In this document: positions 1-7,265 of the stretch, one piece after another
Layout of the letters: every line of letters starts with the position of its first letter
Position numbering within the stretch: position 1 is the stretch's first letter
DNA from: Lachnospiraceae bacterium
Lineage (GTDB): Bacteria; Bacillota; Clostridia; Lachnospirales; Lachnospiraceae
Assembly (NCBI GenBank): GCA_024682555.1
Contig: JAIKZD010000016.1
Coordinates: 1 to 38,113 of the forward strand
Direction of reading: 5' to 3'
DNA length: 38,113 nucleotides
Translations under genes and position numbers: made by a program
Notes under the pieces: generated by a model
The model's database searches: none
Seen by the model: the letters and a program-made list of their open reading frames with translations, nothing else
What the model was told of the DNA's origin: nothing

Positions 1-193
1 ATAACTCATTAAAAGCATAATTTGAAGAACTTTCATTAAAAAGACTTACATCTGTTTTTTATATACCATTATCGTTACTCCTTGAATAATTAATAAAGTA
101 CCATATAAAATCATCATATCGTATGAATTCACAAAATAAAACAATTATGATATGATTTTTTAAATCATTCCAATAAAACACGGAGATTTTTAG

Positions 194-910
194 ATGAAGA
201 AGATTATTGCTTTTTTTATTTTCACCACCATTATGACAACATTAATTGGGTGTTCAGTTTCGTCAAATACAGGCTCAAAGTCTACACCAACCGAAAGCAG
301 CACAAAAGTTGAAAGAATAGCGGAAACTCTGATAGAAGATAATAATCCTAAAGATATTAAAGTTGAAACAACGGAAAAAGATAGTGTTTCATATCCTGAA
401 TCAGAAAATAGTAAGGAAGATAGATCGGAAACAGCGGAAATAACTACTGCTCATAACAAACCCGAGCAAGATGTCTCAAAAAACGAAGCAATCGAACTAC
501 CATCTCAGGAAGATTATTGGGACCTTAACTATTTCGACTTAACTCAATATCTCTTAGATTGTGGTGCAAAAGAAGTAACTACTTCAACTGAAGATCTCGG
601 TCCAATCCCTTCGATAATCATCGCTGATTTTGGAGATTTCTACTTAGAGATCAGCACATGCAACTATGAACATGTCGCTAATATCTTCATTGGCACAAAT
701 CTTCCTGATACTTACGGTTTCTATCGTTCATTCGATTATAATAATGATAATCTTACAACCACATATATTATTATAGACCTCAATGACGGAACTATGGTTC
801 ATCAGGCTTCGATTGAGGCGCTACCGGATATTATTAAAGGAATTAAATCATTTACACAAAAAACTCCCGGCGAAAGACCGATAATTGAAAATTGCATCTA
901 TCCCGAATGA
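194..910 (+). CDS. Lipoprotein of unknown function with acidic Ser/Thr/Glu-rich linker
   Basis: The 238-residue product starts with a short basic and hydrophobic signal sequence that ends in a lipobox (LIGC, Cys at about residue 20), so it should be a lipid-anchored extracytoplasmic protein. Residues 21 to about 100 are low-complexity and rich in Ser, Thr, Glu and Asn, as in a flexible wall-spanning linker. The last ~130 residues form a compact domain that I do not recognise. The ATG follows a purine-rich ACGGAGA stretch at about 180-186. The gene is A+T-rich compared with the rest of the window: 301-360 contains 17 G+C of 60. It lies 73 bases upstream of a membrane-protein gene in the same orientation and may be co-transcribed with it. 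An imperfect inverted repeat (107-120 against 149-159) lies in the upstream region. Lipoprotein status is secure; the function is unknown. Confidence 0.8.
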   Translation: MKKIIAFFIFTTIMTTLIGCSVSSNTGSKSTPTESSTKVERIAETLIEDNNPKDIKVETTEKDSVSYPESENSKEDRSETAEITTAHNKPEQDVSKNEAIELPSQEDYWDLNYFDLTQYLLDCGAKEVTTSTEDLGPIPSIIIADFGDFYLEISTCNYEHVANIFIGTNLPDTYGFYRSFDYNNDNLTTTYIIIDLNDGTMVHQASIEALPDIIKGIKSFTQKTPGERPIIENCIYPE

Positions 911-983
911 TGCTTTAAGCCGATCCTTATTGTATAAATATATCTAGCATAAGTTTATTCTATCCAAAAGGAGTATTAATACT

Positions 984-1793
984 ATGTTTCATCGATGGAC
1001 AATCTTTGATAGAGGATTATTTGCGGAAATGTTGTTTGATTTTCATCATCCTATCCTCACAATGCTAACGACGCCAATAATCTGCTTTGTTCTTTTTTCA
1101 TCACTGATCCTTTCGATAAGCGCAGTTGGTAAAAATGGAATTATTCCGGCTGTGTCACTACTGATAGCTTTAATCCTTATGCGTCTTCTGATCACCAAAG
1201 TATATCCTTCAATTCTTTTTGTTTGGGTTCAACCGTTCATATGCTATGCGGAATTCATTTTTACAAAATGCGCACTAAAAAATAACAGCAGTGAGCCAGG
1301 TGTAGGCGTAATAGGTTTTTTTATGTTTGCGGCAATTGCATTGGTAATACTTGTATATACAGGCATTACGCTCGACAATAAATGGGGAATTATCTACCTT
1401 ATTCCATATGGCACCGCATGGATCTTTAGTCTGACGCATCAGAATCGCGTCTATTATATTATTGTATATATGGTTGTTTTTGCTGTAATTGTGACCATAT
1501 TTATAGTTTTGCGAAGCCTTATTAAAAAAGATAAGGAATTATCTGAATTCATAGTATTACCAATAATACTGGTTTTTTTTCATACTTTATTTGCCTTTAC
1601 TCACTCATTGCTGTCAGAATATGATCCATCAGTAATTCTTATGAGCATAAAAGAGATTCATCAAGATCCGAATTCAGTATTTATAGTAAGAGCCTTCGCT
1701 TCGATACTCGACTTTTTGATTCATTTTCCGCTGACGAAAGCTCTGGGTAGCATCATTAATAAACTGGTTTCTATCCTGGCATCGTACGGTTGA
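984..1793 (+). CDS. Multi-pass membrane protein, family not recognised
   Basis: The 269-residue protein is very hydrophobic, with roughly six to seven candidate membrane segments. They lie at about residues 25-45, 52-70, 75-92, 108-128, 135-150, 158-176 and 190-208, and a further hydrophobic stretch lies near the C-terminus. No catalytic motif or known family signature is visible. The ATG follows a good ribosome binding site (AAAGGAG, 968-974, with an A+T-rich spacer). Base composition is A+T-rich like the preceding lipoprotein gene, which sets these two genes apart from everything after about 2.1 kb. The pairing with a lipoprotein is suggestive of a joint envelope role, but that is inference only. 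Confidence 0.75.
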   Translation: MFHRWTIFDRGLFAEMLFDFHHPILTMLTTPIICFVLFSSLILSISAVGKNGIIPAVSLLIALILMRLLITKVYPSILFVWVQPFICYAEFIFTKCALKNNSSEPGVGVIGFFMFAAIALVILVYTGITLDNKWGIIYLIPYGTAWIFSLTHQNRVYYIIVYMVVFAVIVTIFIVLRSLIKKDKELSEFIVLPIILVFFHTLFAFTHSLLSEYDPSVILMSIKEIHQDPNSVFIVRAFASILDFLIHFPLTKALGSIINKLVSILASYG

Positions 1794-1894
1794 AGCACAA
1801 AAAGTCATATTTACTTGTATATTAAAGAATTTATAAATCTCCGGATTACAACTCCGAAGACTATATAAAAAACTCGCGTCAACCTGGGAACTAA

Positions 1895-2140
1895 CGTTCA
1901 ATTGAACCTTGGCGGAGTATTGCCAGGCATAACATTAAAGAGACAGCGGAGATTATAAAACTTGCAGAACGGCTTAGGGAAGAAGGTATAAAAACTTTTG
2001 ATGCTTTGCATATAGCATGTGCTGTGAATGCGGGATGTGATTATTTTCTTTCTACGGACAGAAAACTGTTAAATCATAAGGTTGATGGTATCAGTATTGT
2101 AGATCCGGTTAAATTCATTTCTGAACAGGAGGTGGAATAA
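1895..2140 (+). pseudogene. 3' remnant of a PIN-domain toxin (VapC-like ribonuclease)
   Basis: This frame is open from just after a stop at 1892-1894 to a TAA at 2138-2140, but it has no ATG start and covers only about half of a PIN domain. The translation contains the characteristic PIN C-terminal segment: KTFDALHIACAVNAGCDYF, then LSTDRKLL, then a terminal VDPVKFI strand. The D in FDALH and the D in STDRKLL correspond to conserved acidic residues of the PIN active site. The N-terminal half, with the first catalytic Asp, is missing; sequence before about 1916 does not look like PIN. PIN proteins of toxin-antitoxin modules are single-domain RNases of about 130-160 residues, so this is a truncated and presumably inactive copy. 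It sits 2 bases before an intact small partner gene. A perfect 12-base palindrome (1896-1907) lies next to the truncation point. Confidence 0.7.
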
Positions 2141-2142
2141 AG

Positions 2143-2355
2143 ATGATTGCTGAAAAAACTGATGCTGCTCTTAAATGGGAAGGCATGAATGTTCTGATAA
2201 AGGAATTGGGCTATGTAGATGCGGAGAGATTTGTCGCACTAATGAATCGAGAGCCTTTTGATTATACAAGGTGGAGACAGGAATTTTTAGAAGATGACAG
2301 TGTTAGGGCGGTTAGCAGTAAAGCAATGAAATATGTAAATGAAAAGTTTGGGTGA
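2143..2355 (+). CDS. Small conserved partner of PIN-domain proteins (antitoxin-like)
   Basis: This 70-residue soluble protein starts two bases after the stop of the PIN remnant and has a strong ribosome binding site (AGGAGGTGG at about 2127-2135) inside the PIN coding frame, so the pair was translationally coupled. The sequence has a central segment reading GYVDAERFVALMNREPFDYT and a helical C-terminus. From memory, small proteins with this segment are common next to PIN-domain genes in Lachnospiraceae. The order here is toxin first and small protein second, the reverse of classical vapBC. An antitoxin or partner role is inference from position. The ORF itself is intact although its toxin is broken. 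It could also be an orphan on the way to decay. Confidence 0.7.
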   Translation: MIAEKTDAALKWEGMNVLIKELGYVDAERFVALMNREPFDYTRWRQEFLEDDSVRAVSSKAMKYVNEKFG

Positions 2356-2988
2356 TAGATTTTAGGCCGGAGTTTGCCTGTAATCGGCATTCTTTGCGGA
2401 AAAGAGTGCATAACCTGCAGGGGTTCCCTCTTGGGTTCCCTCATGCGGATGGCGCCAAACTCTCCTTTCTTACAGTATTTGCGGGTTCCGGCATTGTTCA
2501 AGTACCATCTTCCGCACTCTAAAAACCTCGATTTTTCGGGGGATTTTTCTTTTTTCAAGGTGCACGGTCATTGGCACGGTCGTTGGCACAAAAGAGAAAA
2601 AAACCTATATAACGAATTTCTTTGAGAAGTGATTATTTAACATTTTTTAGTGAAAGCGGCATCATATTCGATTCATATTACCAGACCTGCCGCCTGGATT
2701 TCTTCACGTAGCTGTTAATATGTTTAGTCGGCTGTACTTTGCTGCAGAAAGAGGCTATAATATACATAAACGGGCAAAAACGAAGGGCCTCATGAGGTTA
2801 GGAAGAAGGCAGGGGAGTCTGTTCGTACTCTGTAAACAGGGTGTACGAAACCAAGACCGTAGATATTGTAGTACCAAAGGGTATCATCGGAGGTTCGGTG
2901 ATATCAAATCAGATGCCGGCATGCGGACGATGCAGCCCCCCGGGGCTAGTGTGATATATGCAAGCAGTATTATAGGACAAAAAAACAG
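2356..2988 (+). other. Gene-free stretch, probably remnant sequence
   Basis: No reading frame here has a credible start, ribosome binding site or recognisable product. It contains a tandem GGGTTCCCTC pair (about 2421-2442) and two TTGGCACGGTC-like copies (about 2570-2588). On the minus strand there is a frame with a Cys-Gly-Arg and Tyr-Cys arrangement but only a TTG start and no Shine-Dalgarno. The mixture of repeats and broken frames next to a truncated toxin suggests a site of past insertion and decay. No integrase or transposase is left. Confidence 0.5.
2521..2555 (+). terminator. Possible rho-independent terminator
   Basis: CCTCG (2526-2530) pairs with CGGGG (2537-2541) across an ATTTTT loop and is followed by a T-rich run (2543-2555). 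An A-run (2521-2525) lies upstream, so the hairpin could also work leftward. The stem is short and includes a G-U pair, so this is a tentative call for the end of the PIN-partner transcript. Confidence 0.4.
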
Positions 2989-3216
2989 ATGAATGAAGAT
3001 CAAAGGAATGAGAAGATCGGACGTGCGGTTGTTAATGTGACATGGTTTTTGTTTGCGTTAAAGTTTATCGGCGTGGTAACGGTAATCGCGGGGATAGTTC
3101 TGTACATTATCAATCGTCCTTTATGGATCGCGCCGGTGATAGGTGTCGGAGCGTTTGTTGTGTATAAGCTGCTATGGAAGCTGGTCTGGATGTTTATTGA
3201 ATGGGCTTCGAGGTAA
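2989..3216 (+). CDS. Small two-segment membrane protein
   Basis: The 75-residue product has a charged N-terminus (residues 1-12) followed by two hydrophobic segments at about residues 17-41 and 45-65 that could form a helical hairpin, with basic and aromatic residues at the C-terminus. No family is recognised. The start codon lacks a strong Shine-Dalgarno (only AGGAC about 10 bases upstream), so the start is uncertain. Codon use looks coding-like and the composition is that of a membrane peptide, which random frames rarely show. It stands alone between the remnant region and the next lipoprotein gene. Confidence 0.5.
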   Translation: MNEDQRNEKIGRAVVNVTWFLFALKFIGVVTVIAGIVLYIINRPLWIAPVIGVGAFVVYKLLWKLVWMFIEWASR

Positions 3217-3314
3217 TGGCAGATAATTTTATGATTTAATGTCTTTATATATGATTTATTTGCAAGTAGGTTTATTGAAGAAATGATGCTTCTGACCATA
3301 ACGGAGGAAAGTGT

Positions 3315-4388
3315 ATGCGAAAAACTATTGCAATAGCGGGTATGATTTCAGCTGTATTATTATCCGGTTGTGGGAGTGCAACCAATATAGCTGAGGTCGC
3401 CACGACGGACGAAACCACAGCGATAGAAGAGACTGTTAAGTCCGTAGAATCCGAGGATGAGCAGAGTATTAATGTTGAGACAGATAATACCGAATCGGAA
3501 TCGGATGTGACGGAAAAAGAGGCTGCAGATATTGTCAGGAGCGATATCCTGATCAATTATGAAAATGGTGCAGATCCTAAGCTTGTGTATTGTAAATGTG
3601 AAAGCTATCAGGTGGATGAGCAGGGTAATTCGACGTTCATTTCGACGGATGAGTATAATTATCTTGGCTGCTATATGATTTTTGATGAATACCGGACCGG
3701 CACATATGATTTTTCATATGATGATAATGTGCTTTCCGTTACCGTGACAGGCAATGAATATACTGTGGCGGTAAGAGAATACACTTTTGATGAGAATGGT
3801 GTTCTTGAAAAGGAAATATACAGTGATGAAAGTGAACCGTCCGATATTGAAGATGTATATGATAAAGATCTGGGATTGGCTAAAAAATCAATAATCCATT
3901 ATTACAGTGATGCCGGAGAAGAGACCCTTTACGATCGGGAGTATGAATTGCATCCGGTCGAAGATGGCGGAGTAGAAGTGATTTATGAGTTTGGCAAGAC
4001 AATATATTATTTCGACGAGTATAAAAGGATATGTAAGACCGTAGCAACGCTGGAAGGAAGCGTTGACAACAGCTATACTGAAACGGTATATACATATACC
4101 TGGAATCCCGGGGAAAAGCCTGATCCTGAAAAGATCAACGAGTCAGAAAACGCTGGCAAAGCGGGGGCATTATCCGATGAAGCAATAATAAAGGCATGTA
4201 AGGAATATACGGGTGCGCCGATCGTTGAGATAGATCATTATGACGAGGAGACGGGCTGGCCGGTTGTATGGTGTTACGAGGATGTTGATGATCATACTTC
4301 TACCTGGGCATGGATAAAAGTGGATCCTGAAACCGGATATGCGGAAGATGATGTCCTGATGGAACCGGTGGTTCTGAAATATGACTGA
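3315..4388 (+). CDS. Lipoprotein of unknown function, acidic linker
   Basis: The 357-residue product has a lipoprotein signal peptide with lipobox LSGC (Cys at about residue 19), then an acidic Glu/Thr/Ser-rich linker to about residue 75. The body is a Tyr-, Asp- and Glu-rich beta-type domain (about 75-265) with recurring Y-x-Y/F-D-E patterns resembling short beta-hairpin repeats. After a second linker there is a C-terminal segment (about 285-357) that begins LSDEAIIKACKEYTGA and contains a Trp-rich stretch. The ATG has a good ribosome binding site, GGAGG at 3302-3306. The protein is expected on the outer face of the membrane. I do not recognise the family. The stop codon lies about 40 bases before the likely start of the flavin reductase gene, so the two may be co-transcribed. 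Confidence 0.8.
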   Translation: MRKTIAIAGMISAVLLSGCGSATNIAEVATTDETTAIEETVKSVESEDEQSINVETDNTESESDVTEKEAADIVRSDILINYENGADPKLVYCKCESYQVDEQGNSTFISTDEYNYLGCYMIFDEYRTGTYDFSYDDNVLSVTVTGNEYTVAVREYTFDENGVLEKEIYSDESEPSDIEDVYDKDLGLAKKSIIHYYSDAGEETLYDREYELHPVEDGGVEVIYEFGKTIYYFDEYKRICKTVATLEGSVDNSYTETVYTYTWNPGEKPDPEKINESENAGKAGALSDEAIIKACKEYTGAPIVEIDHYDEETGWPVVWCYEDVDDHTSTWAWIKVDPETGYAEDDVLMEPVVLKYD

Positions 4389-4428
4389 TGATAGTCAGCT
4401 TGCATTTTTTAGACAACAGGGGGATAAA

Positions 4429-4998
4429 ATGTCAGAACGAAGATCAGTTAAGCCAATCTATTCAATGTGTGTCCAGCCTTCATTTATCATAGGTACGAAT
4501 AATGAGGACGGCTCTGCAAACTTTGCCCCGATCACATGGGTGAGCGCAACCTGTGAGGGAGACGATGGATATTTACTTGTGATCAGTATGTTTGGAACAA
4601 AGCAGACCAAAACAAACGTACTTAGAGAAGGTATCTTCAGTGCAAATCTGGTCAGCACGGACATGCTCCGTCTCATGGATTACTTTGGATCCAGGCATGC
4701 CAAAGACAGTGATAAAAAGGATATTTCCTATGACGTGGTCCGTGGAGAAGTATTGGATGTTCCTGTTCTTGACGCAAGCAGGTGGGTATATGAATGCGAA
4801 GTGGCCGGAAGTGTTGAGACCGGTGAATCAACAACTTTCTTTTGCTATATACGAAACATCCAGATGGATGCACAGCTTGATCCGGAAGATACTTTTGATG
4901 TTGATCTGATGGCTCTTGATCCTGTTATTTATTCGGGAAGGTATTACAGCCTTGGTAATAGTCTGGGTAAGATCGGCAAAGTGATGTTGGATGAATAA
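4429..4998 (+). CDS. Flavin reductase-like FMN-binding family protein
   Basis: The protein resembles the flavin reductase-like domain family (split-barrel FMN-binding proteins). It opens with a conserved segment around KPIYSMCVQPSFIIGT, followed by ANFAPITWVSATC, then SMFGTKQTKTNVLREGIFSANL and a C-terminal GRYYSLGNSLGKIG. In this family the Asn-Phe-Ala-Pro and Thr-Lys regions contact FMN, so the protein probably binds flavin and acts as an NAD(P)H:flavin oxidoreductase or related flavoprotein. An in-frame ATG exists at 4381, overlapping the lipoprotein gene, but the ATG at 4429 is preceded by AGGGGGATAAA and matches the usual family start, giving 189 residues. The gene ends at a strong terminator. 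The physiological substrate cannot be read from the sequence. Confidence 0.85.
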   Translation: MSERRSVKPIYSMCVQPSFIIGTNNEDGSANFAPITWVSATCEGDDGYLLVISMFGTKQTKTNVLREGIFSANLVSTDMLRLMDYFGSRHAKDSDKKDISYDVVRGEVLDVPVLDASRWVYECEVAGSVETGESTTFFCYIRNIQMDAQLDPEDTFDVDLMALDPVIYSGRYYSLGNSLGKIGKVMLDE

Positions 4999-5015
4999 AA
5001 AGTCGAAGCCACAGA

Positions 5016-5050
5016 GGGATAAGCGGTAATTGCTTATCCCTTTTCTGTTT
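5016..5050 (+). terminator. Rho-independent terminator after the flavin reductase gene
   Basis: A perfect 9-base inverted repeat, GGGATAAGC (5016-5024) and GCTTATCCC (5032-5040), has a 7-base loop and is followed by TTTTCTGTTT. It lies 18 bases after the flavin reductase stop and points rightward, between convergent genes. The other strand has no T-run, so it serves the plus-strand transcript. Confidence 0.85.
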
Positions 5051-5082
5051 CTGTATGAACTGCCTGCAGAAAGCACGGCTCC

Positions 5083-5898
5083 TCAGTCCAGATTGACTTT
5101 TTTCCTGGTGATGATGATATTTACGACATAGAATATGATGCCCTCGATCAGATTCATGATACTCATGGACAGTAGTATTCTTTTGTACATGCTGCCAAAC
5201 ATTGCATCAATATCCCCGGCTTCGAGCGTCAGCAGCTTCCAGAATCCGGATCCGAACATTATCCCCTGGGCGATGATCTGGTTGACAATATAGAGCCCTA
5301 TAATGCACAGTATCGTACCAATGATCTTGTGGTTCTGCCATAGCTGTCCGACGCTTACGCAAAAGTACATACTGACTACAGTGACAAAAGGCGTAACAAT
5401 GAATGTGAATATGAGAACAGCTGCAAATCCGGGATCAGGAAATCCCAGTACGGAGTAGAACTCCCGGAGTGCCGCTGCAAGTTCGTCCGCTGAAGCGCCG
5501 GCACCGCTTATCAGGCCTGCGCCTGAGATAATGAATGCGGTTATAATGCAGATATAGGAAAGAAACATCCACATGGCCCCGGTGATCACCTTGGAGTGCA
5601 TTATCAGATCTGTTTTAACCGGCAGCGTAAAAGTAAGATATCCTTCGGCCGTATACAGATTCCTGTAGAAACGCATGACAAGGAATATGATGGTTATCAC
5701 GGAGGCTGCGATGATGCCTATGTAAAACAGACCGATGAACGAAAACATCATAAGTCCAAGTCCGATCGAATCCTCGACACTGGGAACCGCATGCAGCACC
5801 GTTCCGGTAAGTATACCTAAAAATATGATCACCGCATCCAGAACAACCATTATTTTCCAGGTTGCGTTTAAATCGTACTTTATTAATTTCCCTAACAT
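5083..5898 (-). CDS. ABC transporter permease subunit (YtrB/YtrC-type operon)
   Basis: The 271-residue protein has about six hydrophobic segments, at roughly residues 17-38, 50-80, 105-128, 158-182, 193-212 and 240-262, separated by short loops, and a cytoplasmic N-terminus (MLGKLIKYDLNATW). This is the layout of ABC-2-type permeases found with GntR/YtrA regulators and a separate ATPase. Its ATG overlaps the end of the ATPase gene by 7 bases, and the ribosome binding site GGGAGGTG lies within the ATPase coding sequence, so translation is coupled. Such transporters often respond to cell-wall-active compounds or export peptides in Firmicutes; the substrate here is unknown. Confidence 0.85.
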   Translation of the reverse strand: MLGKLIKYDLNATWKIMVVLDAVIIFLGILTGTVLHAVPSVEDSIGLGLMMFSFIGLFYIGIIAASVITIIFLVMRFYRNLYTAEGYLTFTLPVKTDLIMHSKVITGAMWMFLSYICIITAFIISGAGLISGAGASADELAAALREFYSVLGFPDPGFAAVLIFTFIVTPFVTVVSMYFCVSVGQLWQNHKIIGTILCIIGLYIVNQIIAQGIMFGSGFWKLLTLEAGDIDAMFGSMYKRILLSMSIMNLIEGIIFYVVNIIITRKKVNLD

Positions 5899-6590
5899 TT
5901 GAACACCTCCCTGAATAAACCGTCTATCGATCTGCCTTCGCTGCTTCGTATTTCATCTACTGCACAATGGCGGACAATACATCCCTGTTTCAGAAAGATG
6001 ACCTCGTCAAGGATGTTTTCCACATCGGATATAAGATGTGTGGATATTAAAATAGAGGCTTTTTCGTCATAATTCGTGATTATTGTATTCAGTATATAAT
6101 CCCTGGCAGCAGGATCCACACCTGCTATGGGCTCATCAAGTATGTAAAGATCGGCCCTGCGGCTCATGACTAAGATCAGCTGGACCTTTTCCCTTGTACC
6201 TTTAGACAGGGTCCGAAGGCGTGAACGTGGGTCTATATTAAGCTTCCCAAGCATATCGTAGGCCCGTTCTTTATCAAAATCCTCGTAAAAATCACAGAAA
6301 AACCTGATGGTTTCCTCAACCGAAGAGGTTTTGCCCAGATAGGTGGTATCCGGGAGATATGATATGACTTTTTTACTCTCGACGCCTACCGGATAACCCT
6401 TTACGGTTACTGAACCCTCCGTCGGCTGCAAAAGTCCGCAGATTATCTTGATGAGTGTTGTCTTTCCGCTTCCGTTCGGTCCCAAAAGACCGGTGATATG
6501 TCCGCTCTCAAGTTCAAAGTTAAGATTACTGAGCGCGGTAAAATTCCCATATTTTTTAGTAAGAGAGCTTACCTGTAATAATGAACTCAT
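5892..6590 (-). CDS. ABC transporter ATP-binding protein
   Basis: This 232-residue ATPase has a Walker A at residues 37-45 (GPNGSGKTT), a Walker B with the following D-loop (LYILDEPIAGVDP) and a switch histidine in ISTHLISD. The signature motif is LSKGTREK instead of the canonical LSGGQ; Lys at that position is common in the drug- and peptide-export branch that pairs with ABC-2 permeases. The gene lies between the regulator (9-base gap) and the permease (7-base overlap), so the three are one transcription unit. It would energise the adjacent permease at the cytoplasmic face of the membrane. Confidence 0.92.
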   Translation of the reverse strand: MSSLLQVSSLTKKYGNFTALSNLNFELESGHITGLLGPNGSGKTTLIKIICGLLQPTEGSVTVKGYPVGVESKKVISYLPDTTYLGKTSSVEETIRFFCDFYEDFDKERAYDMLGKLNIDPRSRLRTLSKGTREKVQLILVMSRRADLYILDEPIAGVDPAARDYILNTIITNYDEKASILISTHLISDVENILDEVIFLKQGCIVRHCAVDEIRSSEGRSIDGLFREVFKC

Positions 6591-6599
6591 GATCCCTCC

Positions 6600-6956
6600 T
6601 TAATAGTTTTCCTTTATCAGTTTCAGTACTTCTTCCCTGTCAAGCCCGATTTTTTTGGCCTGACTTATAAAACCGTCAACACAGGCGGAGGCAATATTCT
6701 GCCTGAGCGATGCGATCAGGTTTTCATCTTCGGTAATATAACGACCGCTGGTTCGTTCGGTATGCATCAGGCCCTTTCGCTCCATTTCGCTTAAAGCCCT
6801 TTGCATCGTATTGGGGTTTACCGCCGCTTCGGTCGCCAGTTCCCGCACGCTAGGGACTTTAGCACCGGGCGGGAGCGTACCGGATACTATGTCGAATTCC
6901 ATGTGCTCTATTATCTGCACAAATATAGGGCGGTCAGAATCCAGGTTCCATGACAT
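6600..6956 (-). CDS. GntR-family transcriptional regulator, YtrA subfamily
   Basis: At 118 residues this has the YtrA-type size: a winged helix-turn-helix at about residues 10-75 and a short helical dimerisation tail with no ligand-binding domain. The recognition region reads VPSVRELATEAAVNPNTMQR and the wing reads TERTSGRYITED. The protein is encoded first in the operon with the ATPase and permease and probably represses it. A perfect palindrome overlaps the predicted transcription start (7012-7031), which fits autoregulation. The inducer is not evident. Confidence 0.92.
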   Translation of the reverse strand: MSWNLDSDRPIFVQIIEHMEFDIVSGTLPPGAKVPSVRELATEAAVNPNTMQRALSEMERKGLMHTERTSGRYITEDENLIASLRQNIASACVDGFISQAKKIGLDREEVLKLIKENY

Positions 6957-7011
6957 TTCAGTTCTCCTTTCCTCATTATTTCCGTTATATATGTTTATGC
7001 CGGATAGCTAC

Positions 7012-7031
7012 TGTATTAGAACACTAATACA
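7012..7031 (-). promoter_or_regulatory. Palindromic operator for the GntR regulator
   Basis: TGTATTAG (7012-7019) and CTAATACA (7024-7031) are perfect inverted arms of 8 bases with the spacer AACA. The palindrome covers the predicted transcription start of the minus-strand operon. Repressor sites of YtrA-type regulators typically take this form, so it is the likely autoregulatory operator. Confidence 0.7.
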
Positions 7032-7036
7032 ATAGC

Positions 7037-7065
7037 ATAATAATACAATCGGATCATAATGTCAA
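7037..7065 (-). promoter_or_regulatory. Sigma-A-type promoter of the GntR-ABC operon
   Basis: Read on the minus strand, a consensus -35 TTGACA (7065-7060) is separated by exactly 17 bases from TATTAT (7042-7037). Initiation is predicted near 7030, inside the palindromic operator and about 75 bases before the regulator's ATG. Confidence 0.75.
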
Positions 7066-7216
7066 GGGCCAGGAAATCCGGGATCGATCGGGCGTTATCG
7101 GGTGGAGAACTTTCAGGAATAGCTCGGACTGCGTACAGACGGCTTTTATCGGTGTGTTGTGTTGTATATTGGCAGTAAACAATGTATATTTAAACTACGA
7201 TCGGGGAGGGAGATGT

Positions 7217-7261
7217 ATGGATCTGCCGGAGAGCGCCCCGTTCCTGATGAAAATATGGTGA
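7217..7261 (+). CDS. Possible 14-residue leader peptide
   Basis: An ATG at 7217 has a better-placed Shine-Dalgarno (GGGGAGG, 7203-7209) than the downstream lipoprotein gene. It opens a frame of 14 codons (MDLPESAPFLMKIW) that ends with TGA at 7259-7261, four bases before the ATG at 7266. Another overlapping frame from 7213 ends at 7269 and overlaps that ATG as ATGA. Either could couple translation to the lipoprotein, whose own ribosome binding site is weak. There is no independent evidence that the peptide is made. Confidence 0.25.
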   Translation: MDLPESAPFLMKIW

Positions 7262-7265
7262 AAAA

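Noticed and set aside
1840-1925. tRNA-like sequence near the PIN remnant
   Set aside because: A stretch looks loosely like anticodon and T-arm pieces, but no acceptor stem or consistent cloverleaf can be drawn. No tRNA or rRNA was seen anywhere in the window.
2262-2558. 98-codon minus-strand frame with a Cys-Gly-Arg and Tyr-Cys pattern
   Set aside because: It has only a TTG start, no Shine-Dalgarno, and overlaps the intact 70-residue gene on the other strand. It could be a decayed fragment, not a gene.
2720-2992. 90-codon plus-strand frame, and a neighbouring frame reading ETKTVDIVVPKGIIGG
   Set aside because: The first has no ribosome binding site and an Arg/Gly/Gln-rich composition typical of non-coding frames. 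The second is briefly protein-like but has no start and is closed by stops on both sides.
4592-4909. 105-codon frame inside the flavin reductase gene
   Set aside because: It lies in another phase of a well-supported gene, with no start signal of its own.
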